Position numbers and translations under genes: made by a program. DNA of 64,000 bases from Aestuariimicrobium kwangyangense DSM 21549 (GTDB taxonomy: Bacteria > Actinomycetota > Actinomycetes > Propionibacteriales > Propionibacteriaceae). Where the stretch lies: assembly GCF_000421525.1 (NCBI RefSeq), contig NZ_ATXE01000001.1:434001-498000 (forward strand), read 5' to 3'. Numbering within the stretch: position 1 is the stretch's first letter; each line of letters opens with the position of its first letter. Under the pieces are notes generated by a model. It saw only the letters and a list, made by a program, of their open reading frames with translations. It made no database searches and had not been told where the DNA came from. Of the stretch, positions 1 through 7,132 are shown in pieces.

Positions 1-560
1 GGGGTCGGGACTTCACCGTCGTCGATGTCGCCCGCAACCCCCGCACCGCCGTCTACACCGGCGACCTGACCCAGGAGCGCGGGGCGTCACTGATGGTTCA
101 CGCGATCGAACAGGCACCGGAGGCGACCCTGGTGCTCGCCGGACGACTGCTCGTCCCGGAGTCAGAGATCGAGCGTCCCCAGGTGGACTACCGGGGACTG
201 GTGCCCCCGTCCGAACTCCCCGGGATCATCGCCGGAGCCCGGGTGGGGCTGATCTTCCTGAAGAGGTTGCCCAACTACGAGAACTCGATCCCCACCAAGG
301 TCTTCGAGTACATGGCATCGGGGGTCCCCTTCCTGGCCACCGACTTCGCCTCGTGGAAGCAACTGTTCGGGGGCTGTGAGGGTGGTGTCTTCGTCGACTC
401 CGACGATCCCGAGGCGGTCGTCCGCGAACTGAAGTCGCTGCTGGACGATCCCGAGCGCTGCGCCGAACTCGGTCGTCGGGGTCGACGGGCCGTGGAGCAG
501 GAGTTCAGCTTCGAGGCCGAGGCCACCAAGCTGGTGGGACTGGTCGAGACACTGGGCTGA
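1..560 (+). CDS. Glycosyltransferase, GT4/GT-B type, C-terminal part (5' truncated)
   Basis: The reading frame is open to the left edge from base 3, so the gene begins outside the window. What remains is the C-terminal nucleotide-sugar-binding half of a GT-B glycosyltransferase: a segment moving from VLAGRL through YRGLVPPSELPGIIAGARV to the donor-site stretch TKVFEYMASGVPFLATD, followed by the usual C-terminal helix. Family knowledge: such enzymes transfer a sugar from an NDP- or GDP-sugar to a surface polysaccharide or glycolipid. It runs toward a minus-strand cluster of a second glycosyltransferase and a sugar-phosphate transferase, so a role in capsule or cell-wall polysaccharide synthesis is inferred. 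Donor and acceptor cannot be read from the sequence. Confidence 0.85.
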   Translation, partial: GRDFTVVDVARNPRTAVYTGDLTQERGASLMVHAIEQAPEATLVLAGRLLVPESEIERPQVDYRGLVPPSELPGIIAGARVGLIFLKRLPNYENSIPTKVFEYMASGVPFLATDFASWKQLFGGCEGGVFVDSDDPEAVVRELKSLLDDPERCAELGRRGRRAVEQEFSFEAEATKLVGLVETLG

Positions 561-583
561 TCCGGTTCGGCGTGGTCTCGACC
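542..583. terminator. Inverted repeat between convergent genes
   Basis: GGTCGAGAC (542-550) is mirrored by GTCTCGACC (575-583), a 9-bp stem with a 24-base loop. It spans the end of the left glycosyltransferase and faces the end of the sugar transferase, so it may act as a shared terminator. The long loop makes this a modest call. Confidence 0.35.
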
Positions 584-595
584 GTCACGGCGAGT

Positions 596-1987
596 TCAGT
601 GCAGCACCACGGTGCCCGCGGGCAGCGTGATGCCCTCGACCGCCTGCTCCTCGTCGGCACCGGCCGAGGACACCTTGTCGAACAGGATCTTGACGGTCTG
701 CAGCATGATCTTGAGGTCGAGCACCGGTGAGTAGCGCTTGATGTAGAGCAGGTCGAAGTTGAGCTTCGACTCGAAGTCGCTGGCGTACTTGCCGTACACC
801 TGCGCATAGCCCGTGACCCCGGCACGCACGTTGTGCCGCAACGGGTAGTGGCGGTTCAGTTCGGTGAACTGCTCGACGAAGAACGGACGCTCCGGCCGCG
901 GCCCCACCAGCGACATGTCACCCTTGAGCACGTTGATCAGCTGCGGGAGTTCGTCGATCCGCATCGAGCGCAGGTACTTGCCGATGCCGGTGACCCGAGC
1001 ATCGTTGCCGGTGGCCAGCACCGGTCCCGACTGCTTCTCGGCGTCCGCGGTCATCGACCTGAACTTGAGGATGTCGAATCGACGGTTGTTCTTGGTGATC
1101 CGCACCTGCCGGTAGAACACGGGACCGGGCGAGGTGGCCTTCACCAGCAGCGCCGTCACCACCAGGATCGGAGAGGTCAGCACGACCCCGACCAGGGCCA
1201 CCAGGAAGTCCCCGGCGCGCTTGAGCAGTTCGTACTCAGCGGGGATCTTGAAGGGGGTCACCAACACGATCGACTCGTCCTCGATCGACATGATGTTGGG
1301 GTTGATCATCAGCAGCCGGTTGAAGTCGGCGGTGAAGAAGACCTCCTTGCGCTGTCCCAACAGGTAGTCGACGATGGCCCCTCGGGTGCCGGCGTCGATC
1401 AGGTCCGAGACGTGCACGGAGTCGTACTCGTCGAGGTGGCGCTGGAGGTGCTCGACGTAGTTGCCGTCGACGACGTGGGTGAGGCGGTGTCGGCTGGCTC
1501 GGTTCGAGGTGAGGTTGCGGACGGCCCTCGACGCGTGGTCGGGGATGGTGAGCACCATCACCCGCTTGTTGCCGCGCACCTTGCGGTAGATCGCGTAGAC
1601 CAGCACCCGCCAGATCGAGAGCACCACGAAGCCCAGCACCAGGTTGATGACGATCACACCGCGCGGGAACGCGAAGAAGTTGCCGAAGAAGGTGGTGACG
1701 CCGATCAGGCCCGAGACGATGATCTGGTTGATCAGCGTGATGATCACCAGGTCGAGCGGGGTCTTGTTGTAGAGCACGTAGATGCCCGAGAACGCGCTCA
1801 CCACGACGAACGCCACCAGCGCAAAGCTGAACGTCGAGGTGATGGCATCGAGGTTGCGGGCGGGCACGGGGTTGCGCAGCCCGAACCGCAGCACGGCCGA
1901 GAAGAACAGCACCGCCGTGAAGATCGCCGCCTCTGCGACCACCATCAGCAGCTTCTGTGCCTTGGCGAAGTTGTCCTCGCGCGTCAA
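596..1987 (-). CDS. Undecaprenyl-phosphate sugar phosphotransferase (exopolysaccharide initiating enzyme)
   Basis: This 463-aa membrane protein has hydrophobic N-terminal segments (residues about 15-125), a soluble middle region, and a C-terminal bacterial sugar transferase domain starting near KRAGDFLVALVGVVL. Family motifs are visible: GPVFYRQVRITKNNRRFDI, LKFRSM and RIDELPQLINVLKGDMSLVG followed by PRPE. Members of the WbaP/CpsE group load a sugar-1-phosphate from a UDP-sugar onto undecaprenyl phosphate, the first membrane step of polysaccharide repeat assembly. A TTG start is chosen because GGAGGAACC precedes it directly. It is last in a minus-strand run femAB-like, alr-like, GT4, sugar transferase. 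The sugar used is not predictable. Confidence 0.9.
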   Translation of the reverse strand: MTREDNFAKAQKLLMVVAEAAIFTAVLFFSAVLRFGLRNPVPARNLDAITSTFSFALVAFVVVSAFSGIYVLYNKTPLDLVIITLINQIIVSGLIGVTTFFGNFFAFPRGVIVINLVLGFVVLSIWRVLVYAIYRKVRGNKRVMVLTIPDHASRAVRNLTSNRASRHRLTHVVDGNYVEHLQRHLDEYDSVHVSDLIDAGTRGAIVDYLLGQRKEVFFTADFNRLLMINPNIMSIEDESIVLVTPFKIPAEYELLKRAGDFLVALVGVVLTSPILVVTALLVKATSPGPVFYRQVRITKNNRRFDILKFRSMTADAEKQSGPVLATGNDARVTGIGKYLRSMRIDELPQLINVLKGDMSLVGPRPERPFFVEQFTELNRHYPLRHNVRAGVTGYAQVYGKYASDFESKLNFDLLYIKRYSPVLDLKIMLQTVKILFDKVSSAGADEEQAVEGITLPAGTVVLH

Positions 1988-2030
1988 GGTTCCTCCGCGG
2001 TGTTGGGGAAGTGTCGTCGGCTGAGTCTAC

Positions 2031-3242
2031 TCAGTGCCCGGCGAAGGCCTTGTCGAGCACCGCCTCGAGCTTGTCGGCGGCCGCCTGCAGGCTGAACCGC
2101 TCCACCATCAACTGCCGCGACCGCTCCCGCCAGCGCCGGTGGGTGGACTCGTCGGCGTCCCGAACCCGTTCGATGGCCGAGACGAGGTCGTTCGGCTCGA
2201 CGACGGCACCGACCTCGTCGTCCTGGATCACGTCACGCAGGGGGACCCGCGCATTCGACACCACGGTCAGACCGGCCGCCATGTAGTCGAACAACTTGTT
2301 GGGGCTCATGCCCTTGTCGAAGACCGACTGGGGGCTGACCGTGTGCAGCCCGGCGTCGCCCGCGCGCAGCACCCGCACCATGCGGTCCTTGGGCATCTGG
2401 TCGAGGAAGCGGACGTTGGTCAGCCCCTTCGCCTCGACGGAATCGATGGCTGCCTGCTTGCCCGACCCGGAACCGATCAGCACGAAGTCGACGTCGGGCA
2501 GGTGCTCGGCGGCGTCCACGATCAGGTCGAGCCCCACGTAGGGGGAGTGTGAACCCGAGAAGATGCACGTGAAGTGGGTGAACCCGAACTCCTCGCGCAG
2601 TTGGTCCTTGGTCTCGGAGCCCTCGAACTCGGCGAGGTCGGCCCCGTTCGAGATGACGTTGACCTTGTCGACGTCGATGCCGAGGGCCTCGAAGTGGTCC
2701 TCCCAGCCCTTGGTGACGACCACGATCTGGTCGGCGTGCCGGTAGAGGCGCCGCTCCACCTCGACCAGCACGCGGTGCATCGTCGAGCCGCGCTCGAGGG
2801 CACCGCCGGCGACCAGCGACTCGGGCCACAGGTCGCGCACCTCGAGCACGAAGGGCACCCGCGACAACCACGAGACCAGTGCCGCCGACACTGCGGCCAA
2901 CAACTGCGGGGACGAGCCGAACACCAACCTCGGACGCTTCGCGAGTCCCACCGCGAAGGCCTCCGCAGCGAACACCCCCCAGCCGACCAGCCGGGCGGCA
3001 CCGTTGCCGGAGTAGGCGGGCACGGGCATGAGGGTGAACCGGTCGTCCACGGCCGTCATGGTCTCGCCGGTGAGGTGGTGGCGGCTGGTCGCGACGATCG
3101 CAGGCGTCCACTTCTTCAGCCGGGTGAACATGTCGAAGTTGCGGGTGATGCCGCCGTACTCGCGGGGGAAGGCGTACTGGTTGATCACCAGCACGAGACG
3201 CTTCTCGTCAGTCGTCTGTGAGGCCTCACGTGGGTCGGTCAC
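2031..3242 (-). CDS. Glycosyltransferase family 4 protein
   Basis: A 403-aa GT-B glycosyltransferase. The N-terminal acceptor domain begins VLVINQYAFPREYGGITRN, the glycine-rich pattern typical of GT4 enzymes (WbuB/Fuc4NAc-transferase-like). The C-terminal donor domain carries FIFSGSHSPYVGLDLIVDA-type and SPNKLFDYMAAGLTVVS motifs. The GTG start overlaps the upstream racemase stop in GTGA and is preceded by GGAGGAG, so the pair is translationally coupled. With the downstream sugar-phosphate transferase it probably builds a surface polysaccharide. The exact sugar is unknown. Confidence 0.85.
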   Translation of the reverse strand: MTDPREASQTTDEKRLVLVINQYAFPREYGGITRNFDMFTRLKKWTPAIVATSRHHLTGETMTAVDDRFTLMPVPAYSGNGAARLVGWGVFAAEAFAVGLAKRPRLVFGSSPQLLAAVSAALVSWLSRVPFVLEVRDLWPESLVAGGALERGSTMHRVLVEVERRLYRHADQIVVVTKGWEDHFEALGIDVDKVNVISNGADLAEFEGSETKDQLREEFGFTHFTCIFSGSHSPYVGLDLIVDAAEHLPDVDFVLIGSGSGKQAAIDSVEAKGLTNVRFLDQMPKDRMVRVLRAGDAGLHTVSPQSVFDKGMSPNKLFDYMAAGLTVVSNARVPLRDVIQDDEVGAVVEPNDLVSAIERVRDADESTHRRWRERSRQLMVERFSLQAAADKLEAVLDKAFAGH

Positions 3243-4360
3243 CGGTTCTCCTCCGGGGTCTGCTGGTCGGGCCTGTTGGACGAGTCCGGTCTGTCGGACG
3301 AGTCCGGTCTGTCGGACGAGTCCGGTCTGTCGGACGAGTCGATGATCCGGTCGACCATCACGGTCGTGAGCCGCGTCTCGACCGGCACCTCGTCACCGAT
3401 GGCCACGGCTCCCGCCCCGGGCAGGAAGACGAGCGAGGACTGCATGTGCGGGGGTTCGACGAAGAACCGCTTGCGGCCCGCCAGGGTGTAGGGCGACAGG
3501 GCTCGTCCGGTCGCGTCGACCCCTCCGAGGATCACCGCCTGGGCGCGCTGTCTCAGGGTCGCGCCGGCGGACGGTGCCGTCATCGCCACCCCGTTGGCGG
3601 TTCCGCCGGAGACGACCACCACCCAGCCATCGGTCAACACCCGGTGCTGCCAGTACCCGACCTTGTCGCCGCGACTCACGGGGTGCAGGTCGAGCACGGT
3701 GGCCGTGACCCTGCGGGTCTGGGGTGCGCCCAGCCAGAGCTTCGTCCCCAACCGCAGTCGGGTCTCGACCCCCAACTCGCCGTTGAGGGTGTCGTAGTCG
3801 CGCGGGCTGAGGTGCGAGAGCCAGACCGGCCCGGTCGCCACGGCCAGGGCCGACGTGGCCAGCCGACGTGCCTCGTCGAGGGTGGGTCCGACCATCGGCA
3901 GGTGGATCGTCCAGCCCTCGAAGGTCAGCTCACGCAACAGGTCGGCGACCCGCGGGAGTTCTGCCGGCTCGAGGCCGAAGCGCTGCATCGAGGTGCGCAC
4001 CTCCACCACCACCCGGGCACCGGGGTGCTCGCGGACGATCGTGCGCAGGTCATCGAGGCGACCCACGGTGCTGATCACGCCCGGGTCGTCGAGCAGTTCG
4101 GTTGCGACCGGGTCGTGGGACGCCCACGGGGTGAGCACGACGATGTCACCCGACCAGTCGTCCCGAACGGTGGCGACCTCGTCGGCGACCCCGACGGCCA
4201 ACGTGGCGACCCCCAACCGGGTCGCCTCCCGAGCCAGTCGGGGAAGGCCGAACCCGTAGCCATTGCCCTTCGCCACCGGCACCAGGCCGGGGGTGCGGCT
4301 GGCGACGGACGACAGGTGGTCCCGCCACGCCGCCGTGTCGAGGTGCAGGGTGAGGCTCAT
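3239..4360 (-). CDS. Alanine racemase-like PLP protein with C-terminal repeat tail
   Basis: A 373-aa fold type III PLP protein. LVPVAKGNGYGFG holds the PLP lysine (Lys31) and resembles the alanine racemase motif KANAYGHG; the C-terminal beta domain has the DKVGYWQHRVL-type segment. ATG at 4360 is chosen because it overlaps the FemAB-like stop in ATGA; longer readings enter the neighbouring gene. Alanine racemases make D-alanine for peptidoglycan, and the neighbour is a peptidoglycan-bridge type enzyme. The Gly-rich PLP motif and divergence leave room for a different amino-acid racemase. The C terminus ends in a low-complexity tail of Asp-Ser-Ser-Asp-Arg-Pro units encoded by an 18-bp tandem repeat. 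Confidence 0.75.
   Translation of the reverse strand: MSLTLHLDTAAWRDHLSSVASRTPGLVPVAKGNGYGFGLPRLAREATRLGVATLAVGVADEVATVRDDWSGDIVVLTPWASHDPVATELLDDPGVISTVGRLDDLRTIVREHPGARVVVEVRTSMQRFGLEPAELPRVADLLRELTFEGWTIHLPMVGPTLDEARRLATSALAVATGPVWLSHLSPRDYDTLNGELGVETRLRLGTKLWLGAPQTRRVTATVLDLHPVSRGDKVGYWQHRVLTDGWVVVVSGGTANGVAMTAPSAGATLRQRAQAVILGGVDATGRALSPYTLAGRKRFFVEPPHMQSSLVFLPGAGAVAIGDEVPVETRLTTVMVDRIIDSSDRPDSSDRPDSSDRPDSSNRPDQQTPEENR
3278..3340 (+). repeat. 18-bp tandem repeat, 3.5 copies, in the racemase 3' end
   Basis: The unit GGACGAGTCCGGTCTGTC occurs at 3278, 3296 and 3314, with a half unit at 3332. It keeps the reading frame and encodes (Asp-Ser-Ser-Asp-Arg-Pro)n at the racemase C terminus. Identical copies suggest recent slippage and possible length variation between strains. 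Confidence 0.9.
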
Positions 4361-5559
4361 GCGGTCGGCTTCTTCCCGGCGCGTCGCTCCATGTAGAGGG
4401 TGAAGGCCCGGTGCACGGGCCAGATCAGCGGGAGGTCCCACTCGCCGACGTAGCTGACGGCCTGACCGCCGGTGCCCACCTTGAACTGGATCAGCCCGAT
4501 CTCGGGGTCGTCCTCGGCCACACCCTCGGTGATCCCGCGCAGGTCGTAGACCTCCCCGCCGGCGGCGAGGGAGTCCTGGATCATCTGCCACTGGATGGCG
4601 TTGGAGCCGCGCACCTCACGCTTGGCGTTGGTCGAGGCGCCGTAGGAGTACCAGCAGTGCCGTCCGACGCGGACCCACGTCGTGGCCGCCACCAGCTCGC
4701 CCTCGTGGCGGGCCAGGTAGACACGCATCCGGTCGGGGTCCTCGGCGGTGAGGGCATCCCACATGGTCTGGAAGTACGACAACGGACGACCCGTGAACCC
4801 GTCCCGCGCGGCGGTCTCGAGATAGGCGGTGTGGAACGCGGCCAGGTCGTCGCGGGTGCCGCGGGTGACCTCGACACCTGACTTGTCGGCCTTCTTGATG
4901 TTGCGGCGCCAGAGCTGGTTCATGCCCTTGAGCAGTTCGTCGGGGGTCTTCTGGCGCCGCTCGCCGCTCTCCTCGTCGACCACGGTGAGGGGCAGCTGGA
5001 AGTTGAACTTGGGCTGGCCGGCCTGGAACCCCTCGCCGTCCTTGGGCGCCTTCCACCCCAGTGAGCGCAACTGGTTGGCGAGCCGGGTCGCCGCGTGGTC
5101 GGTGTGGTCGGCGGTTGCCTGCGAGAGCATGGTGATCGCAGGGTCGGCGATCGCTGCCTTGATGGTCTCCGGCCCCCAGCTCTGGTGCGGCAGGGTGGGG
5201 CCGATCCGGAGCCCGAAGGCCCCCCGCTTGCGGGCGTGCTTCGCCAGTGCCGTCAGCAGTTCGGGCACATCGGGACGGGTCCAGTCGAGAACGGGACCCT
5301 CGGGCAGGTAGGCGAGCGAACTCCTCAGTCCCAACCGGCTGACGTGCGGCAACAGCCGGTACAGCACCAGCCCGACACCAATCAGCTCGGTCCCCTCGAA
5401 CCACCCCAGCGACTCCGACGTCCACTCAGGCTTGACCTTCGCCCAGGCCGGTGTCTGCAGGAAGCTCACTGTGGTCGGGAACGTCGACCCCGGTGCGGAC
5501 ACCTCACGGATGAAGCCGAGGTGCTCGTCGGGGGTGATCCGGCGCAGATGAATGCTCAC
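4357..5559 (-). CDS. FemAB-family peptidoglycan-bridge aminoacyltransferase
   Basis: A 400-aa protein with the double GNAT-like fold of FemA/FemB/FemX enzymes, which transfer amino acids from aminoacyl-tRNA to lipid II stem peptides. Recognisable parts are an N-terminal TPAWAKVKPEW-type segment, MNQLWRRNIKKADKSGVEV in the middle, and the C-terminal YDLRGITEG-FKVGTGG region. A GTG start at 5559 lies 6 bases after TAGATT (complement of 5566-5571), fitting a leaderless mRNA. It overlaps the racemase by ATGA. Which amino acid is transferred is not visible; glycine would fit an LL-DAP-Gly wall, but that is inference. Confidence 0.85.
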   Translation of the reverse strand: MSIHLRRITPDEHLGFIREVSAPGSTFPTTVSFLQTPAWAKVKPEWTSESLGWFEGTELIGVGLVLYRLLPHVSRLGLRSSLAYLPEGPVLDWTRPDVPELLTALAKHARKRGAFGLRIGPTLPHQSWGPETIKAAIADPAITMLSQATADHTDHAATRLANQLRSLGWKAPKDGEGFQAGQPKFNFQLPLTVVDEESGERRQKTPDELLKGMNQLWRRNIKKADKSGVEVTRGTRDDLAAFHTAYLETAARDGFTGRPLSYFQTMWDALTAEDPDRMRVYLARHEGELVAATTWVRVGRHCWYSYGASTNAKREVRGSNAIQWQMIQDSLAAGGEVYDLRGITEGVAEDDPEIGLIQFKVGTGGQAVSYVGEWDLPLIWPVHRAFTLYMERRAGKKPTA

Positions 5560-5565
5560 GCGCCC

Positions 5566-5571
5566 AATCTA
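5566..5571 (-). promoter_or_regulatory. -10 box TAGATT, leaderless start of the FemAB-like gene
   Basis: TAGATT on the minus strand sits 6 bases before the GTG start at 5559, leaving no room for a Shine-Dalgarno site. This is the spacing expected when the first transcribed base is the start codon. Confidence 0.6.
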
Positions 5572-5613
5572 TCGGGCGGGCACCGTGGCCCGGGGACCGG
5601 CGGCGCGAGGGCC

Positions 5614-5695
5614 CAGCTGCAGCAGGTGCACCCGAGCGGCCCATCGCAGCCCGATCGGGACGCGATGGGCTGTTCAGGTGCACACGCTGCAGCTG
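5614..5695. repeat. Large imperfect palindrome (33-base arms) between divergent genes
   Basis: Arm 5614-5646 pairs with 5663-5695 with 28 of 33 positions matching, including 10-bp, 7-bp and 8-bp perfect blocks. The 16-base centre holds a perfect palindrome CCCGATCGGG (5650-5659). It lies in the 206-bp spacer between divergent genes, so it is not an ordinary terminator. It could be a regulatory site, a dispersed REP-like element or a small mobile remnant. Confidence 0.8.
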
Positions 5696-5765
5696 CTGCC
5701 GCGCTGCGGTGCTCGGCTTCTCGGACGACGCCACCCCCGGTCCCGGCCTGCGCAAGGCTGGACCC

Positions 5766-6569
5766 ATGGCGACCACCCTCGACGTGATGACCTTCAACCT
5801 GCGCACTCCCGTCCGAACCGCGCAGCCGGGCGATCCGGACCATTGGCCCACCCGACTCGTGGCCACGACCGAGTTGTTGCGGCAGCGTCGTCCGGCGGTG
5901 GTCGGCACCCAGGAGGGCTGCGACCCGCAGTGGGAGCGGCTGTTGCCCGCGTTGCCGCACTACCAGCGGCTCGGCTCCGGACGGGAACTCGGTCAGCGGG
6001 GCGAGTACTCGGCGATCCTGGTCGACACCGCCCTGCTCGAGGTCGACGGCTGGCAACAGTTCACGCTGTCCGAGACGCCGGACGAGCTGGGCTCCCGCAG
6101 CTGGGACAGTGCGTGCACCCGGGTGGCCGTGGTCGCCGACCTCGTGGTGCGGGCGACCGGCGACAGGTTCACCGTGGCCAACACCCACCTCGACCACGCC
6201 AGCGAGCGTGCGCGGGTGGAGGGGGCGCGGCTGCTGAGGTCACGTGTTGGGCGGACGGCGACCGTCGTCACCGGGGACTTCAACAGCCGGGCCGGGGTGT
6301 CGCGGGCGTGGCACGAGTCGATCCAGGACGGCTTCGTCGACACCTGGCTGGCGAGCCACCCCGACGGGGCGTCCATCGACACCTTCAACGGCTATCGCGA
6401 ACCGGGGGTGGGTGGTGACGAGCCTGGTCGCATCGACTGGATCCTGGCCACCCCGGACATTGCGGTCGCCTCGTCCGAGATCATCACCGATCGTCCACGT
6501 TTGGGGGAACACCGGCGGGTGTGGCCCAGCGACCACTGGCCGGTGGTGGCGGCGCTGCGGGTGGGATGA
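5766..6569 (+). CDS. Endonuclease/exonuclease/phosphatase family protein
   Basis: A 267-aa protein with the EEP fold. Visible motifs in order: MTFNLRTP at the N terminus, VVGTQEGCDPQWERL (metal-binding Glu), TVANTHLDHASERAR (His/Asp), VTGDFNSRAG (catalytic Asp-Asn), and WPSDHWPVVAAL (catalytic Asp-His) at the end. The family includes phosphodiesterases, nucleases and sphingomyelinase-like enzymes, so the substrate is open. No signal peptide is seen, suggesting a cytoplasmic enzyme. ATG 5766 is chosen because the fold begins right after it; AAGGCT lies 6 bases upstream, resembling the leaderless -10 boxes elsewhere here. Confidence 0.85.
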   Translation: MATTLDVMTFNLRTPVRTAQPGDPDHWPTRLVATTELLRQRRPAVVGTQEGCDPQWERLLPALPHYQRLGSGRELGQRGEYSAILVDTALLEVDGWQQFTLSETPDELGSRSWDSACTRVAVVADLVVRATGDRFTVANTHLDHASERARVEGARLLRSRVGRTATVVTGDFNSRAGVSRAWHESIQDGFVDTWLASHPDGASIDTFNGYREPGVGGDEPGRIDWILATPDIAVASSEIITDRPRLGEHRRVWPSDHWPVVAALRVG

Positions 6570-6601
6570 CGGCGCAACGAGCGTGCGGAGGGGGTGCCTG
6601 C

Positions 6602-7132
6602 TCAACCGGCGTGTGGACGGGCCGGCTGGCCCGTCGGCGTGTCGAGGGAACCCTGGTAGCCCTCGATCGGGAAGGCCACGTCGCAGACCAGCTCGTCCAT
6701 GCGGGCGGTGGAGAAGTCGGCGAAGTAGACCTCCCGCGGTGAGTCCGAGACGACCACCCGGCGACGGTTCACCCATTCGTCCACCGCACCGTAGGCACCC
6801 ATGATCTCGGGGTAGTCGGTCTCGGCCTTGGTGATGGTGACGTAGGCCTCGACATGTTCGGGCTCGACCCGGGCCACCACCTCGTCCCTCACCGGCATGC
6901 CGACCAATGACCGAACCGGTTGGCAGACCTCGACGGGGTTGGCCGTCACCTCGGAGACCTCACCGTGGTACAGCACGAACACCGGCGCCACAGGCTCGGC
7001 GAGTTCGCCCAGGATCTGCGAGGCGCGTTCGATGTGCTCGTCGATCTGCCCCACCCGCACCGTACGGGTGAGGCTCACCACCTGCTGCTCAGGAACCTTT
7101 CGCACCCTGACCTGCACGACGTCCTCCGTCAC
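6602..7132 (-). CDS. GyrI-like / effector-binding domain protein
   Basis: A 176-aa protein resembling the GyrI-like small-molecule binding domain (SOUL/AraC effector-binding type): VRVRKVPEQQVVSLTRTV at the N terminus, PVFVLYHGEVSEV in the middle, and a closing WVNRRRVVVSD-type region. No DNA-binding domain is present. The GTG start at 7132 overlaps the AGPS-like stop in GTGA, so it is the fourth gene of the SDR-PlsC-AGPS operon. It could sense or carry a hydrophobic ligand of that pathway; this is inference from position only. Confidence 0.7.
   Translation of the reverse strand: MTEDVVQVRVRKVPEQQVVSLTRTVRVGQIDEHIERASQILGELAEPVAPVFVLYHGEVSEVTANPVEVCQPVRSLVGMPVRDEVVARVEPEHVEAYVTITKAETDYPEIMGAYGAVDEWVNRRRVVVSDSPREVYFADFSTARMDELVCDVAFPIEGYQGSLDTPTGQPARPHAG

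Noticed and set aside
832-2095. Long plus-strand frame opposite the sugar transferase
   Set aside because: Its composition is His/Asp/Gly/Val-rich shadow coding of a well-supported membrane enzyme on the other strand.
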